A stretch of 64,000 nt of DNA from NCBI GenBank assembly GCA_039545295.1, contig BCIK01000003.1, positions 248,001-312,000 of the forward strand. Direction: 5' to 3'. Source of the DNA: Udeniomyces pyricola. Taxonomy: Eukaryota > Basidiomycota > Tremellomycetes > Cystofilobasidiales > Mrakiaceae. A program made the translations under genes and the position numbers. Shown here piece after piece: positions 1 to 10,381 of this stretch. Numbering within the stretch: the stretch's first letter is position 1; each line of letters begins with the position of its first letter. Below the pieces are notes generated by a model, which was not told where the DNA came from, searched no databases, and was given only the letters and a program-made list of their open reading frames with translations.

Positions 1-628
1 CGTTTCCTCCGGCTTCTTCCCTGCCAGTCGAGGAAGATGATGTGGGCGATTGAGAGGGCGACGAAAGGTGAATAGAGAGGGAAGAGAGATGAGTCGTGAG
101 GGACTGGAGGATGAGGTTTTGCGTGTAAATCGAGGGGAAGGAACTAAGGCAGATTGCAAAGTATCAGGAGGGGGGTGAGAATGGTTTTGTTCAGTATGAG
201 GAAATGTAAGCAGATGTTGATAATGAAGAACTGCCCTCCCCCTTTCTCCCCCCTTTCTCTCTCCTTCTTTCTCTTCCATCCCCCAGCGACTAGCGAGTAC
301 AAAAGAAGCACAGTCGGATTCACACAAAGGCATGAAGAGGCGTCGACGGAACCTGATCCCACGGCAAGTCACAATCACATACACACACACACACATTCAA
401 GCAAGATATCAAAAGTTCGTCAGTTACATTGATCTACTCGTACTTCTTAATCTCTGACCTCTGTTCATCAGCGCGACACGCAAAGAAAGAGACGAAACGA
501 TACATCACCTTGGCGACGACAGCAGCGGGAGCACTCTTCAGCTTAAGAGAACCCATATCAGGAGTATCTTCTGAGTGTTGCTGATGTTGACGTTGTTGTT
601 GATTTTGTAGGGGAGAAGTGTCGGACAT
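1..628 (-). CDS. Unidentified protein, partial at left edge
   Basis: Two exons are visible: 628..509 (40 codons, Gln/Ser-rich start) and 143 down to the window edge. The donor after Lys40 is GTGATG and the acceptor is CTTAG; both are in phase 0, so the frame runs on. Exon 2 carries a hydrophobic stretch (PLYSPFVALSIAHIIFLD) that could be a membrane helix or buried core, followed by basic residues. I do not recognise the family. The 365-bp intron is long for this genome, so a small exon may be missed inside it. The C-terminus lies beyond base 1. The model rests only on splice-phase agreement and an open frame, so confidence is limited. Confidence 0.4.
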
Positions 629-1778
629 GGTAGATGAGCGAGAAGAGATAACTTTGCAGCAGTGGTAGATGAAGCAATGAGGTGGATTGGGTCGACGACG
701 ACGACGAAAGCAACGCGGACTCGTCCGGTCTGCAGTGTCTCCTTAATTGTGTCTCCCTTCCAATTCTTAGGCCACATCCCACGTGGGGCACAGCTGCGTA
801 GCCTATTATAAAGACCTCCAACATGACAAGCTCACTAACCATAGATATCTGTCAGTGCACATGGAAACGATGGATCGGGAAGACCTGGATACGTTGTGAT
901 GATCAACTATGCGAATTTTTTCCCCCATCCAATCATCCTCCCAACGTTGCCGACTGACAAGGCAGCAACAAAGGACAAAGAGATAAAACGTGGTATCATA
1001 TAGGCGTTTATTCTTTTTTTTTAGAACACAGTTTCTAAGAATCGTAGCTGCACACAGGCCGGCCGAGTGAGAAGAAGGGCGGAAGGTCAGGAAGACAAGG
1101 TGAAAAGAGAATCTGAAAGAAAAAGATAAAAGATAAAGTGAATTAGAATGATGTATATATGTATTTGAAGATAAAGAAGTTGGAGGAAAAGAAAACAAAG
1201 AAAGAACGCCAGATGATGACGCAAACGTAAAAGTACGGAGAAGCCATTTACGGGAGACGCGAAAGGGTCAAGAGGAAGGAGAGGGGAGAGGGGGAGGAAA
1301 TAAAGAAAGAGAAAAACAAAAAAAGTGGGGCAAAGGAGGCAATATAGATGGAGTGATAAATGGCTGAGGATGCGAGTTGTTCTCGGCTGGAGGATTTTGA
1401 GAGAAACGAGACGGGGGAAAGAGGAGTGGGCGGTGATGAACGATCGCAAACAGGGCTACAATGGGCAAGAAAGACTGAAAGACGAGATGCGATGAGAGAT
1501 GAAAAAGAACAGATGATAAAAGAAGAGTAGGGGATAGGCACGAGACAAGCAAGGGTGAGATAGAGGAAGCAAGACATGAGGTCGAAGGTTGCAAACCAGA
1601 GATAGACGAGGAGCTTGGTGAAAGAGAAAAAGGGGGGGGGGGGAGATAGCATGTGGAGAAAAAAAAAGAAAAAAAAGAGACTGAAACAGACACAGGTCTA
1701 ATCCACACGCCGCAGACGACAAGAAAAAGGGGAAAACAAGACGAAACAAAAAGCACAAGTAACCCAAAACGACACGCT
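629..1778. other. Intergenic: upstream of left-edge gene and 3' flank of GPCR gene
   Basis: No gene seen. The part nearest the GPCR stop (about 1000-1778) is almost purely A/G on the + strand, so it is pyrimidine-rich on the minus sense strand, as expected of a long C/U-rich 3' untranslated region. ORFs here read as low-complexity Phe/Ser/Leu/Pro translations and are not convincing. Confidence 0.6.
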
Positions 1779-4700
1779 TTAAGCGCTTCCTAACCGGGTC
1801 TTTGTCCGACTATCCTGGACGAGTGGAAGCCGTCTCGTGGGTCCATCATCCCCACCTATCGCTCCCCCTAAAGGATCCGAAAAATGGCCATTGAATGACT
1901 GTGTTTGACTTTGACGCGATCCACCGACACCGCCGCCCATGGCGTTTGAGTTAGGCATGTTTTGGAGTCGCATCGAAGTCGAACCGAGCTGGCCAGCGGC
2001 ACCTATCGAAGACGATTCGTTTGGTGACATCGCAAAATGACCCGCCCGAGTTTTCCGCCGGACGGTTCGCTTGACTTTCCACTCGATGAGGCCATAGATG
2101 GCGGCGTCCACCAAACCCTGATAAACACATACAAGAGAACCGAATTATCGTTGAGGCAGACCGTTTGCAAGTAAAGGGTACCGCACACTGGAGTTTGAGA
2201 GACTGACCTGCGAAAAGATGAACCAACGCGAGAGAGCGGCCAGCACAGCGTTTGGCCTCGGGTGGACGAAGTCGTAGATGATTCGGACAAGAGAGATGGA
2301 AAAGAGGATGATGTACTAGATAGAAAAAAAAGCGGAGAACCCGAAGAACAGGATGCGTCATCGTCAGCACGTGACGCGCGATTATCGTTTTGTTTTTTTT
2401 TATATAAAGAATAATCGACGGAAGCATCCAGAACAACAGAGTATCTACGCACAGCCAACGGAAACGACAGCATGAGTAGTGACGCTTTGCGATTCATGAA
2501 GCGAGCCATGCTTTCCTGGTCCTTGCCATCACTCCCGGTCCCCGTACCTGTTCCCCCTACACCTGCTCCTTGCCAACTGCTGTTTCCTCCAGCACCGCTT
2601 CGGTACCGATCGAACCGCGAGTAGCAAGGGTCCTCCTCTGGGTCGGGCGCCGTGAGCTCCAGAATGCGACGCAATGAGAGCTCGTCCGCTTCATCGTCCT
2701 CGTCGGCGCCAGCAAGGGTTGTAGGACCCAACTTTGAAGACACCGGCACTCGATCGTGGTCGTCCTTGGGATGATATTGCCGACTGGAAGCATGATTCGA
2801 AGTGGAAGTTTCGGAGGGTGTCGTAGTTGTCGAAGGTGTGAGGTGGAACGATACGGTGTGTTCTGAAGATTGGTGGGAGGAACGACGGGAGGCGTCTTGA
2901 TAGGGCTCGACATCGAGTTTCGGTGAGGCAGGTGGGAGTGATAACTTCTCGTCTTCGGGCGAGTCGAGCGAATAATCAAGAATGTCACGTTGACGAGAGA
3001 TACGGCGAGTATGGCTCTGAAGGGGGTCATCCGATGGGGCAAGGGGAACGATATAAGACGGCATAGTGGCGCTTGCAGAGCCTCGAATGACTGTTGGGAG
3101 GGGTGATGGTGAACGAGTGGTGGGTGATATTGTCATTTGCAGCGAGGAAGGAATGGAATGTGGATGAATCGTGCTCGAGGAAGAGGTCGAGCTCTGGAGT
3201 GGAGGGGGGAACGCAGGGGAAACGGGCGTCGAGCAGGCTGTGTATGTCGACTTGGATGGCAGATTAACTTGTTGCTCAGCAAATGAGACATGACTCCCAC
3301 GTCGAGCATAGCGGAGCATAGCGTCTTCGTCTTCATCATCTGTTTGGAACCGATCCTGACTCATTTGTCGCTTGAGGGAAGGGATGGCAGGCGCAGGAGG
3401 CAAAGGAGGTTTCAAGAGATGTTGATTGATGGCCGACGGCGCGAGGGGGATTGGCAGAGGACAAGCCGGAGAGTTGATGCTGACCCCCAACCCCGGGGAT
3501 TGGAAGGGGGCATTGGTAGACCCTCCAAAAGCCGTGTTGCCTTTGGTCCAGCCCCAACCGGCAGACGAGGGGACGTTTTGCGACGCAAATGCGGAGGGAG
3601 ACATATCGGGATGGGCAGATTCAAACCCAGGAAGGTTGAGACGCTCCCATGGAGCGGCGTTGCTGGCGAGTACCCCTGCTCGCATGTCTTTGGGGCCGCC
3701 GATGTCGACATCAGAACTCGTCGTCGATGGCTTGCGTTGTTGTATCCTCTGAGTTCGAGAATCCTCCAGGAGGTCTCTCTGTCCATCAGATGCAGGAATC
3801 GCTCCCATCGTCGAAACAGACACGCCTCGATTGTCTGGTATCGAAGCAAACGCGTCCGAGCTCCGCTTCCTTTTCCTGCCATCTGTCTTGGCTGAATCGC
3901 CTCCTTGTGAGAGTACCCTCCATCGAGACACTCCCCACTTGGTTCCGCTGGCGTTGTGTTCAGACCGGCTAGAGTCCCGAGAAACCGAGGTCGAGGACCG
4001 AATTTTGTCCGGGCGACGGAGAAACACGAAGAGGCGGAAGTAGAGTACTGTGATGATGACAAAGACAACGCCCCGAGGCACGAACTGATAAATCTCGCCA
4101 CTGGAAACAAGACCATGGATATGAGGACGGGTTGGAAAAGACAAGCAAAACAAAAATCAAACGATGTAAGCGATGATTTCCCACATTCTGACAGACCTCC
4201 CAATTGGCGCAAAAGTCAAAGTTTCTCACAAAAGGCCAGGCTGGAATGACGTGGGCAACAAGCAGTGCATGGTGTCAGTATATGATGCTTGAACAGGAAC
4301 GTAGAGATTCGATTGATCCAGAACTCCGGCGCCCACTCTCCCATTCACGCCGGAGTTGAAAGAACTAAAAGGCCGGAGACGCATCTGACCTGGTAATAGC
4401 AAAGGCCATTGTTGTAGCCCCAATCTCCCTGAACAGCCCACGCCACTGCAGACAGGATAAGCGATGCAATCCAGACGAGGGGCAAGAACCACACCCAGTG
4501 ACGCTCAAATGATCGTGTCCAGGTCGAGAGGGGATGAATTAAGACAAGGTATGTGGCCACGCAAAGAGCGACATTGTTGAGGTGTTCTATACGCATACAT
4601 CGTGGACCCAAACCGCACGCGACAAACAAGAGGATTGCAGAGATGTCAGATTGCTTGCATCGGGAGACGCGTCACATCGGCTGAGGACTGACGGGCATAG

Positions 4701-5331
4701 ACGGTCGTCGCGAGCAGGAAGCCCATAGCATCGCCTGGACAAGTGAAAGGCCGGCGTCGCGCGACGGCGGTAGTAGTCGGGAAGAAGCAAAAGGAGACGT
4801 CAGCACTCATTTCTTTCGTTGAGCGAGGCGAGGCAGAGATGACATACAGAAGTGCGTCCCTTGACGTGGTGCCCTGTGGACGAGAGTTGCAAGGGTTGGG
4901 ATTATGCCCACCACCCTGTTCCGACGTCATATCGGCCGGCGCGACGATAGAGCAGGTTCAAAAGAACAAGGCAAGGAGGGGTCGGGAAGAAGGGTATGCG
5001 TCAGGTGCCCTTCTCTCTCGTCCTTTGTACATGTTGGCGATGATCCTCTTGTTGGCAACAATAGGGATGGTTTGGTTGTAGATCGAATGAAGCAGGCAAT
5101 AGAACATGATACTGACCCTAATAGAAAGTCACCAAAGACGAGAAAGAGAACGAGCCGGCTTCGGACAGTGGAGCCCTTGCCGGCGGTGTACTCCTTGCGA
5201 AACATTGAGACCATCATCCAAGCGGCACCTATGATGGTGAGTACGAGGACGGCAAAGTTGACGGCATTGGTGACAGTACCGAGCTGATTGGTGTACTCGC
5301 CAGCAGGTGCGTCAGCCACGACGGTGCTCAT
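1779..5331 (-). CDS. Git3/Gpr4-type seven-transmembrane G-protein-coupled receptor
   Basis: Eight exons: 5331-5117, 4915-4848, 4734-4693, 4586-4390, 4240-4230, 4100-2453, 2315-2208, 2117-1779; all phases match, giving 875 residues. TM1 is near residues 18-42, TM2 62-85, TM3-TM4 98-165 (with YLVLIHPLSTWTRSFERHW), TM5 180-205, TM6 about 712-743 and TM7 about 750-777. Between TM5 and TM6 lies a Ser/Pro-rich third intracellular loop of roughly 500 residues. The tail is about 95 residues and starts with a basic stretch. This layout fits the fungal Git3 family, plasma-membrane receptors (for example Cryptococcus Gpr4) that sense glucose or amino acids through G-alpha and cAMP. The ligand cannot be read from sequence. 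Exon 5 is only 11 nt. The start is the first Met before the short extracellular N-terminus. The stop is followed by a pyrimidine-rich flank. Confidence 0.85.
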
Positions 5332-6955
5332 GCGGGCGGAGAAGAGAGGGGAGCGAAGGGGATGGACGAGGGGGTATGACACCAGCAGGACGGTCGCCAA
5401 CAAGAAGGGGGCTTGTCTGGTGAGGGTGGTTCAAGGAAATCCGGACAGACCGCGGAGGGAGAGAGGTCCAAGGGAATGCCGATGGATGGAGAAGTTGCGT
5501 CGTCCAAGAAACTGGTCCGGCAGACGGAGGACAGGAAGACGTTAGGGAGGTCGAAGGAGGAAGGGGCCGGTAGAGGGGAAGAGTAGTGGGTAGGCAGGCA
5601 GGGGAGAAGGTCGAACGTCGAACGTTGGATGCGAACGGACAGGCGCGGCCGGGCGATTGACTGGGTGGGCGTGGAGCTTGGAGCTTAGAGCTTGGCGGAC
5701 GGACACTCTACAAGCTGGACTTGTCGAGGGATCGGATCGAAAGGCGTTGGCTATACTCCGAGCTGTCGTTGTCGTCGTCGGTCCGGATGGTTGGCCCTTG
5801 AAGGATTGGGGAAGGGAATTATATGGATGGAAGCGGTACGGGTGCAAAGACAAGGAGGGGGGAGACGCGACGTCAACGAGGAGGTGTCTGGAGCAAGATC
5901 GAAAGGAGGGGAGAGACGAGGAGGACGCGCGCGCACGCGCAAAGGTCAAACTCCTGGTTCCGGCCCGTGTTCATCTTGGTTCATCCATGTATTATATTCC
6001 TAATTCCGGATCTTGAATTTACGCCGGATTCAATTTTTCGATATTAATATTCAGTCCCATCCATTGTCATTCGATTTTCAGGTTCAAATGCTTTCACTAT
6101 ATATGTTTAGCTATGTTACAGTTTTAACGGCCCTCACGGACCCAGCGTCTCAATCATCAAGATTCCATTGCGTGATAGCATTATATATATACTTGACTCA
6201 GCGACTCCACATGGATCGATATTGCCTGCAGTTGGCTAACGTCCGCGCATACGTGCACGTCTTGACGTCAGACGTCAGAGCTTCAGCTCGGCTCTGTCAA
6301 TGCCAGCCTGACATACACGGTGACTATCCCGGCTGACCCTGACACGTTGTGCATCATATATATAACGAAATCCGTTGCCATCATGCTATCTTTGGTTGGG
6401 TATGATACTGGGCTATAACCACTCCTCGGCTATAACCGGCTCCCGGTGCGTTGAAGCCGACGCGCCGACATCCGACATACGCGTACGTCTGATCCGGCAG
6501 CCGCCGGAGCCGTGCGCCTTGCGTATAATTTGTGCTTCTCGCGTTCTGCATTCGCATTATATATATATCCAACGTTCAACGTACGTGTACGCACACGCTC
6601 GACATTCGACATTCGTAATTCGTATACTCCCAGTATAATGACGTTCCGTCCACATCGGATATTCGATATTGACACAGGATTAAGCGTATTGAACGGACCA
6701 AACTCTAACCTCTAAGCTAACGACGACGACAACTCGCAACGACAGCCGGCCCTCCTGCGCTCCTGCGTCCTGCCCAGCGCTCAAACTATCCAGAGCAACC
6801 CCATTGGCTCAGTGCTCAGTTTGCTTCGTGCTCAGTCATATCTGCCAGTAACCTGTAAACTCATCCAAGCTCAGCCCTCAGCGCTCGCCTCTATATTGAA
6901 TCATTCTTCCCGACGCTCGGCGTTCAATCAACCCAATCCGCTCGGATCTCTCACC
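5332..6955. other. Divergent promoter region, GPCR / lipid-droplet hydrolase
   Basis: A 1.6-kb gap between head-to-head genes. The left part (to about 5960) is GC-rich with purine blocks. The right part (about 6000-6720) is AT-rich with short TATATA runs and several near-repeats of ATTCG/ACATTCG. A perfect TGACGTCA palindrome lies at 6263-6270. No coding sequence is supported. Confidence 0.6.
6263..6270. promoter_or_regulatory. Perfect CRE palindrome TGACGTCA
   Basis: An eight-base TGACGTCA match to the ATF/CREB bZIP site lies in the shared promoter of the GPCR and the hydrolase, and overlaps a second ACGTCAG half-site directly downstream (GACGTCAG at 6271-6278). Fungal CREB/ATF factors act in cAMP and stress signalling, so regulation of the receptor gene is possible but inferred. 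Confidence 0.4.
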
Positions 6956-8530
6956 ATGTCCTTCCCGTCATCACGCTTGCCCTCTTTTCTTTCTCCTGCT
7001 CCCCAACTCGACGAATCCGGAACTTCCATCGGTCCGGCCGTACGTGCCAGCTTCAAAGGTCAGCGCGGCGAGGCCGACGTTCTCTTCTTTCCCCCGGCTT
7101 GGTCCAAGACCGACCCAGTACTGTCAGCCGACGTCGCGTCGACGACGATACCTTGGCGTCAATCCACACCGGCCGTCGCACTTCCCACGATTCGACCGAC
7201 CAAGACCGCTGGTGCTGGTCAGAACAGTGCTGTTCCGAGATCATCGGCGATAAGATCGATTTATCTCTTCATTCCCGGGTGAGTCGTTAAGGTCAAACAA
7301 AGATCATCTACCCAATCAAACGTTGCCCGATGACCGATATTCGGTATTCGATGGTCGTTGACATTATCGACTGCCGTCATGCCATCTGCAAGTATCGCTC
7401 GAACAAACAGATTATCGGCTGCCAATCGACAATTCTAACGCTTGATTCGTGGCCTGATTGCTTATCTTCATCCGGCACTGTTGCGTCTCAGAAACCCGGG
7501 AATCATCGACTACTACATCCCTTTCCTCACCTACCTCTCGACTCATCCTGACCTGCCGCCGCACACGGCCCTCATCGCTCTAGGCCATATCGGTCATTCG
7601 CCTCGTTTGAACGCGGCGACCGGCGCTAAGACACCTTCGGCTGGTCTTCTTGATCAAGTTGAGGCGAAAATCGACTTCCTCGATCGCTTGTGGGAAGAAT
7701 TAGGGAGTGGCGAGAATGCCGGTCTCGAGGGGGAAGGGCAATTGAGGATTTGTGTGGGAGGACATTCGGTGGGAGCCTGGATCGCTTGCGAGGTCAGTTG
7801 GACATGTAGACTAAGGTTTCATGACAGGCGGAGATTGACTAATACAAGCGCCAAACTTGGGATGACTTGATAGATGTTGAAAGCTCGACCCGGTCGGATC
7901 GAGTCTCTGTCGCTGCTTTTCCCGACGCTATCGCATATCGGATCGACACCCAATGGGCGTGTACTCTGGGTAAATTGCCTCTCTTCTCAGTCCCAAGCAC
8001 GTAACACGCTCGAACAACATCAATTGACCTTCACGCCTTCACTCTCCCTTTTACCTCCCGTCTATGCACCGTAGCCAATGTTCCAGCAGCCCCTCTCGAC
8101 GTTCCTCTCCCGCCTCGCCCCTCTCCTGTCTTTATGTTTTCCTCTTTCCTACATCTTCCCTCATGCCACACTCTCTCTGCTTTCCTCCGCCCCGACTATC
8201 GCTTCTGCTCTCTCCCTCGCGCGGGATGAGATGGCCCTCATTCGCGCCCCGGACCTCGGCTGGTTCGAGCAAGAGCGGGCACGGATATGGGGGTATTGGG
8301 GCAAGCATGACGGTTGGGTCGAAGGTAGTGGAGCAGAGGAAATCCGAGAAGTTCTCGCGGGTCATGAAGAGGAAGAAGAAGAACGAGAACAAGAACAAGA
8401 AGGAAAAGATGCCGATTCGGCCATGAACGGACGGGAGGAGAGAAGTGTAAGGAAGAAGGTTTGGGAATGCGTCGATGGCTTACCTCATGCGTTTTGCCTA
8501 AGTTGGTCGATTTACTTTTCTCGTGTCTAG
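6956..8530 (+). CDS. Lipid-droplet-associated hydrolase (LDAH family, alpha/beta fold)
   Basis: Four exons: 6956-7278, 7492-7792, 7874-7969, 8075-8530; 391 residues. The first junction rebuilds the family signature FIPGNPGIIDYY, where the oxyanion-hole region lies. The nucleophile elbow GHSVGAW is near residue 198. The Asp is probably the one in GKHDGW (about 319) and the His the one in GLPHAF close to the C-terminus, so the Ser-Asp-His triad looks complete. LDAH proteins bind lipid droplets and act on, or regulate turnover of, neutral lipid or sterol esters; the substrate is debated. A fungus-specific Glu-rich insert (EEEEEEREQEQE) lies between Asp and His. The start at 6956 (CACCATG) is preferred to an in-frame Met at 6812. 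Confidence 0.88.
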
Positions 8531-8901
8531 CTGGTTCTCTGCTTGGTTTTTCAGCCCAGAGAAACAATGCCTTGAGACCCGAGGGATGAATCTTTTCATG
8601 TCAAAGCCGAAGGTAGATACGGCTGAACTGATTCAACCTTCCATTTGTTCTCTACTTCAACCCTACTTTCCCCCACCCGACTTTCAATCTTGAATTGTCA
8701 CAGAGCACAGTGAGGTGATGGCGGAAAAGGTCTTGCCATGGCTGATTTATTCTTTCCAATCCGGTCCAGAGTGAACCTTTTTAGGTAAACGTGTTTACCA
8801 TTAGTATGACAATTAAAGAAGAACGACACATGTGTGATCATTTCTAATGAGGTCCAATCCGACAAGGACAAGATAGACATGATAAGAACATACATCAGAC
8901 A
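8531..8901. other. Convergent intergenic region
   Basis: A short gap between the stop of the hydrolase (+) and the stop of the Spp1 homologue (-). It holds the 3' flanks; nothing else is seen. Confidence 0.6.
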
Positions 8902-10348
8902 TCAACAATTATCCACGTCCATCCGGTCCATCTTATCCCTCTCCTTTTGCCCTAACCCCACTTCTTCCATCCCCTCTTCTTCCTCCTTGATCGTAGCAGA
9001 GATTCCCAATCGCAACCGCTCTGCTTGGATGGAGCCGAGGACGACGGTGAGCTTGCGTCGGAACGTATCGATTTGGGCGCGCAGAAGGGTCGCGTCGAGT
9101 TGAAAGTCAAGCGCCCGAACTTTCTGCCAGCTATGTATAGAGAGTTCAGAAGGAAGGGAAGAAAGAGAGTTGATGTCGATCATGGTGAGTTCTTCTGATT
9201 CGGTTGACTGACTCTGAACTTGGGACCCAAGGGTTGCGCTTCAGGGAACGATGATGTGTGGGCAGAGCAGATATGACGAAAGGAACAAGAAGAAGAAGAA
9301 AAAAGATGAAGAAACGTACTTTGCATGTCCATCACACTTCTTCCTCGGTGCTTCACACCACCATTTCCCTGTTGCCTTTGCAGGCATGATCTGCCCAACC
9401 TCACTTCCTCCTTCCTCTACTTTCTCCTCTCCTTCTCTCTTCAAACTCCCATCTACACCTTCACCCGTGTCATGGCAGTACGCTTCAAACTCTTCCTTCT
9501 CAATCTCCATCGTTTCTTGCTCGTCTCTCCCTTCTCGCGGTTCCCCTTCTTCTTCTACCATCATGCCCCCCTCCATATGACTCATACTTCTACCACCATC
9601 TTCACCACCACCACCACCACTACTCGACCTGTCCCTCGATACACCCCACCAAACGCCTCTTCCCAACCTAACAACATCCTCCCACTCTCTTCCCCTTCTC
9701 ATCAATCTCTCATCGAACCCACACGGTCGATCCTCTCTTCCTCCAGCCGCCGCCGCTGCTGCATCGGCCTTCTTCCCTCCTTTCCCCTTCTTCTTCGGCG
9801 CCACCGCCACCGCGGCCGCTTCGGGTATTACAACGAGAGGTGCCAAACCGTCCGCACGCGTCGATGCGAGTCCTAAAAGGTGGATTCGTTGAATGAGTAA
9901 AGCGAGGTCGTGATTGGCTTTGGAAAGGAACGTTTGAGTCGTGCGCAAAGTAGAAAGGAGGCCAGAGAGTCGAGGTGTCGACATCAGTGGATCGACTGTA
10001 GGGTTGATGGGGTTATGGGTGGGATGGGTAGATTCGGAGGAGGAGGGGTAGGGTTTGGTGTTGGAAGGGAGGAGAGACGTCGTGATACCGTGGGGACGAG
10101 AAGCGAAGGTCACTTTAGGGTTGGTGTGGAAGATGTCGAGAGGGAGATGGTGAGCGTGAAGGAGCGAGGTTAGGTTATCGATTCCGCAGGCTTCGGAGCA
10201 GGGGGGGGGGGGGGGGGGATTGGATAGGGGAAAAGGGGAGGCCAGGGGGGAAGGGGGAGGCCGGGGGGGGGGGGGGGGNNNNNNNNNNNNNNNNNNNNNN
10301 NNNNNNNNNNNNNNNNNNNNNNNNNNNNNNNNNNNNNNNNNNNNNNNN

Positions 10349-10381
<33 letters not shown>

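Noticed and set aside
1087..1767. Several minus-strand ORFs of 100-160 codons downstream of the GPCR stop
   Set aside because: The translations are low-complexity Ser/Phe/Leu/Pro from a pyrimidine-rich flank, overlapping in all frames with no motif.
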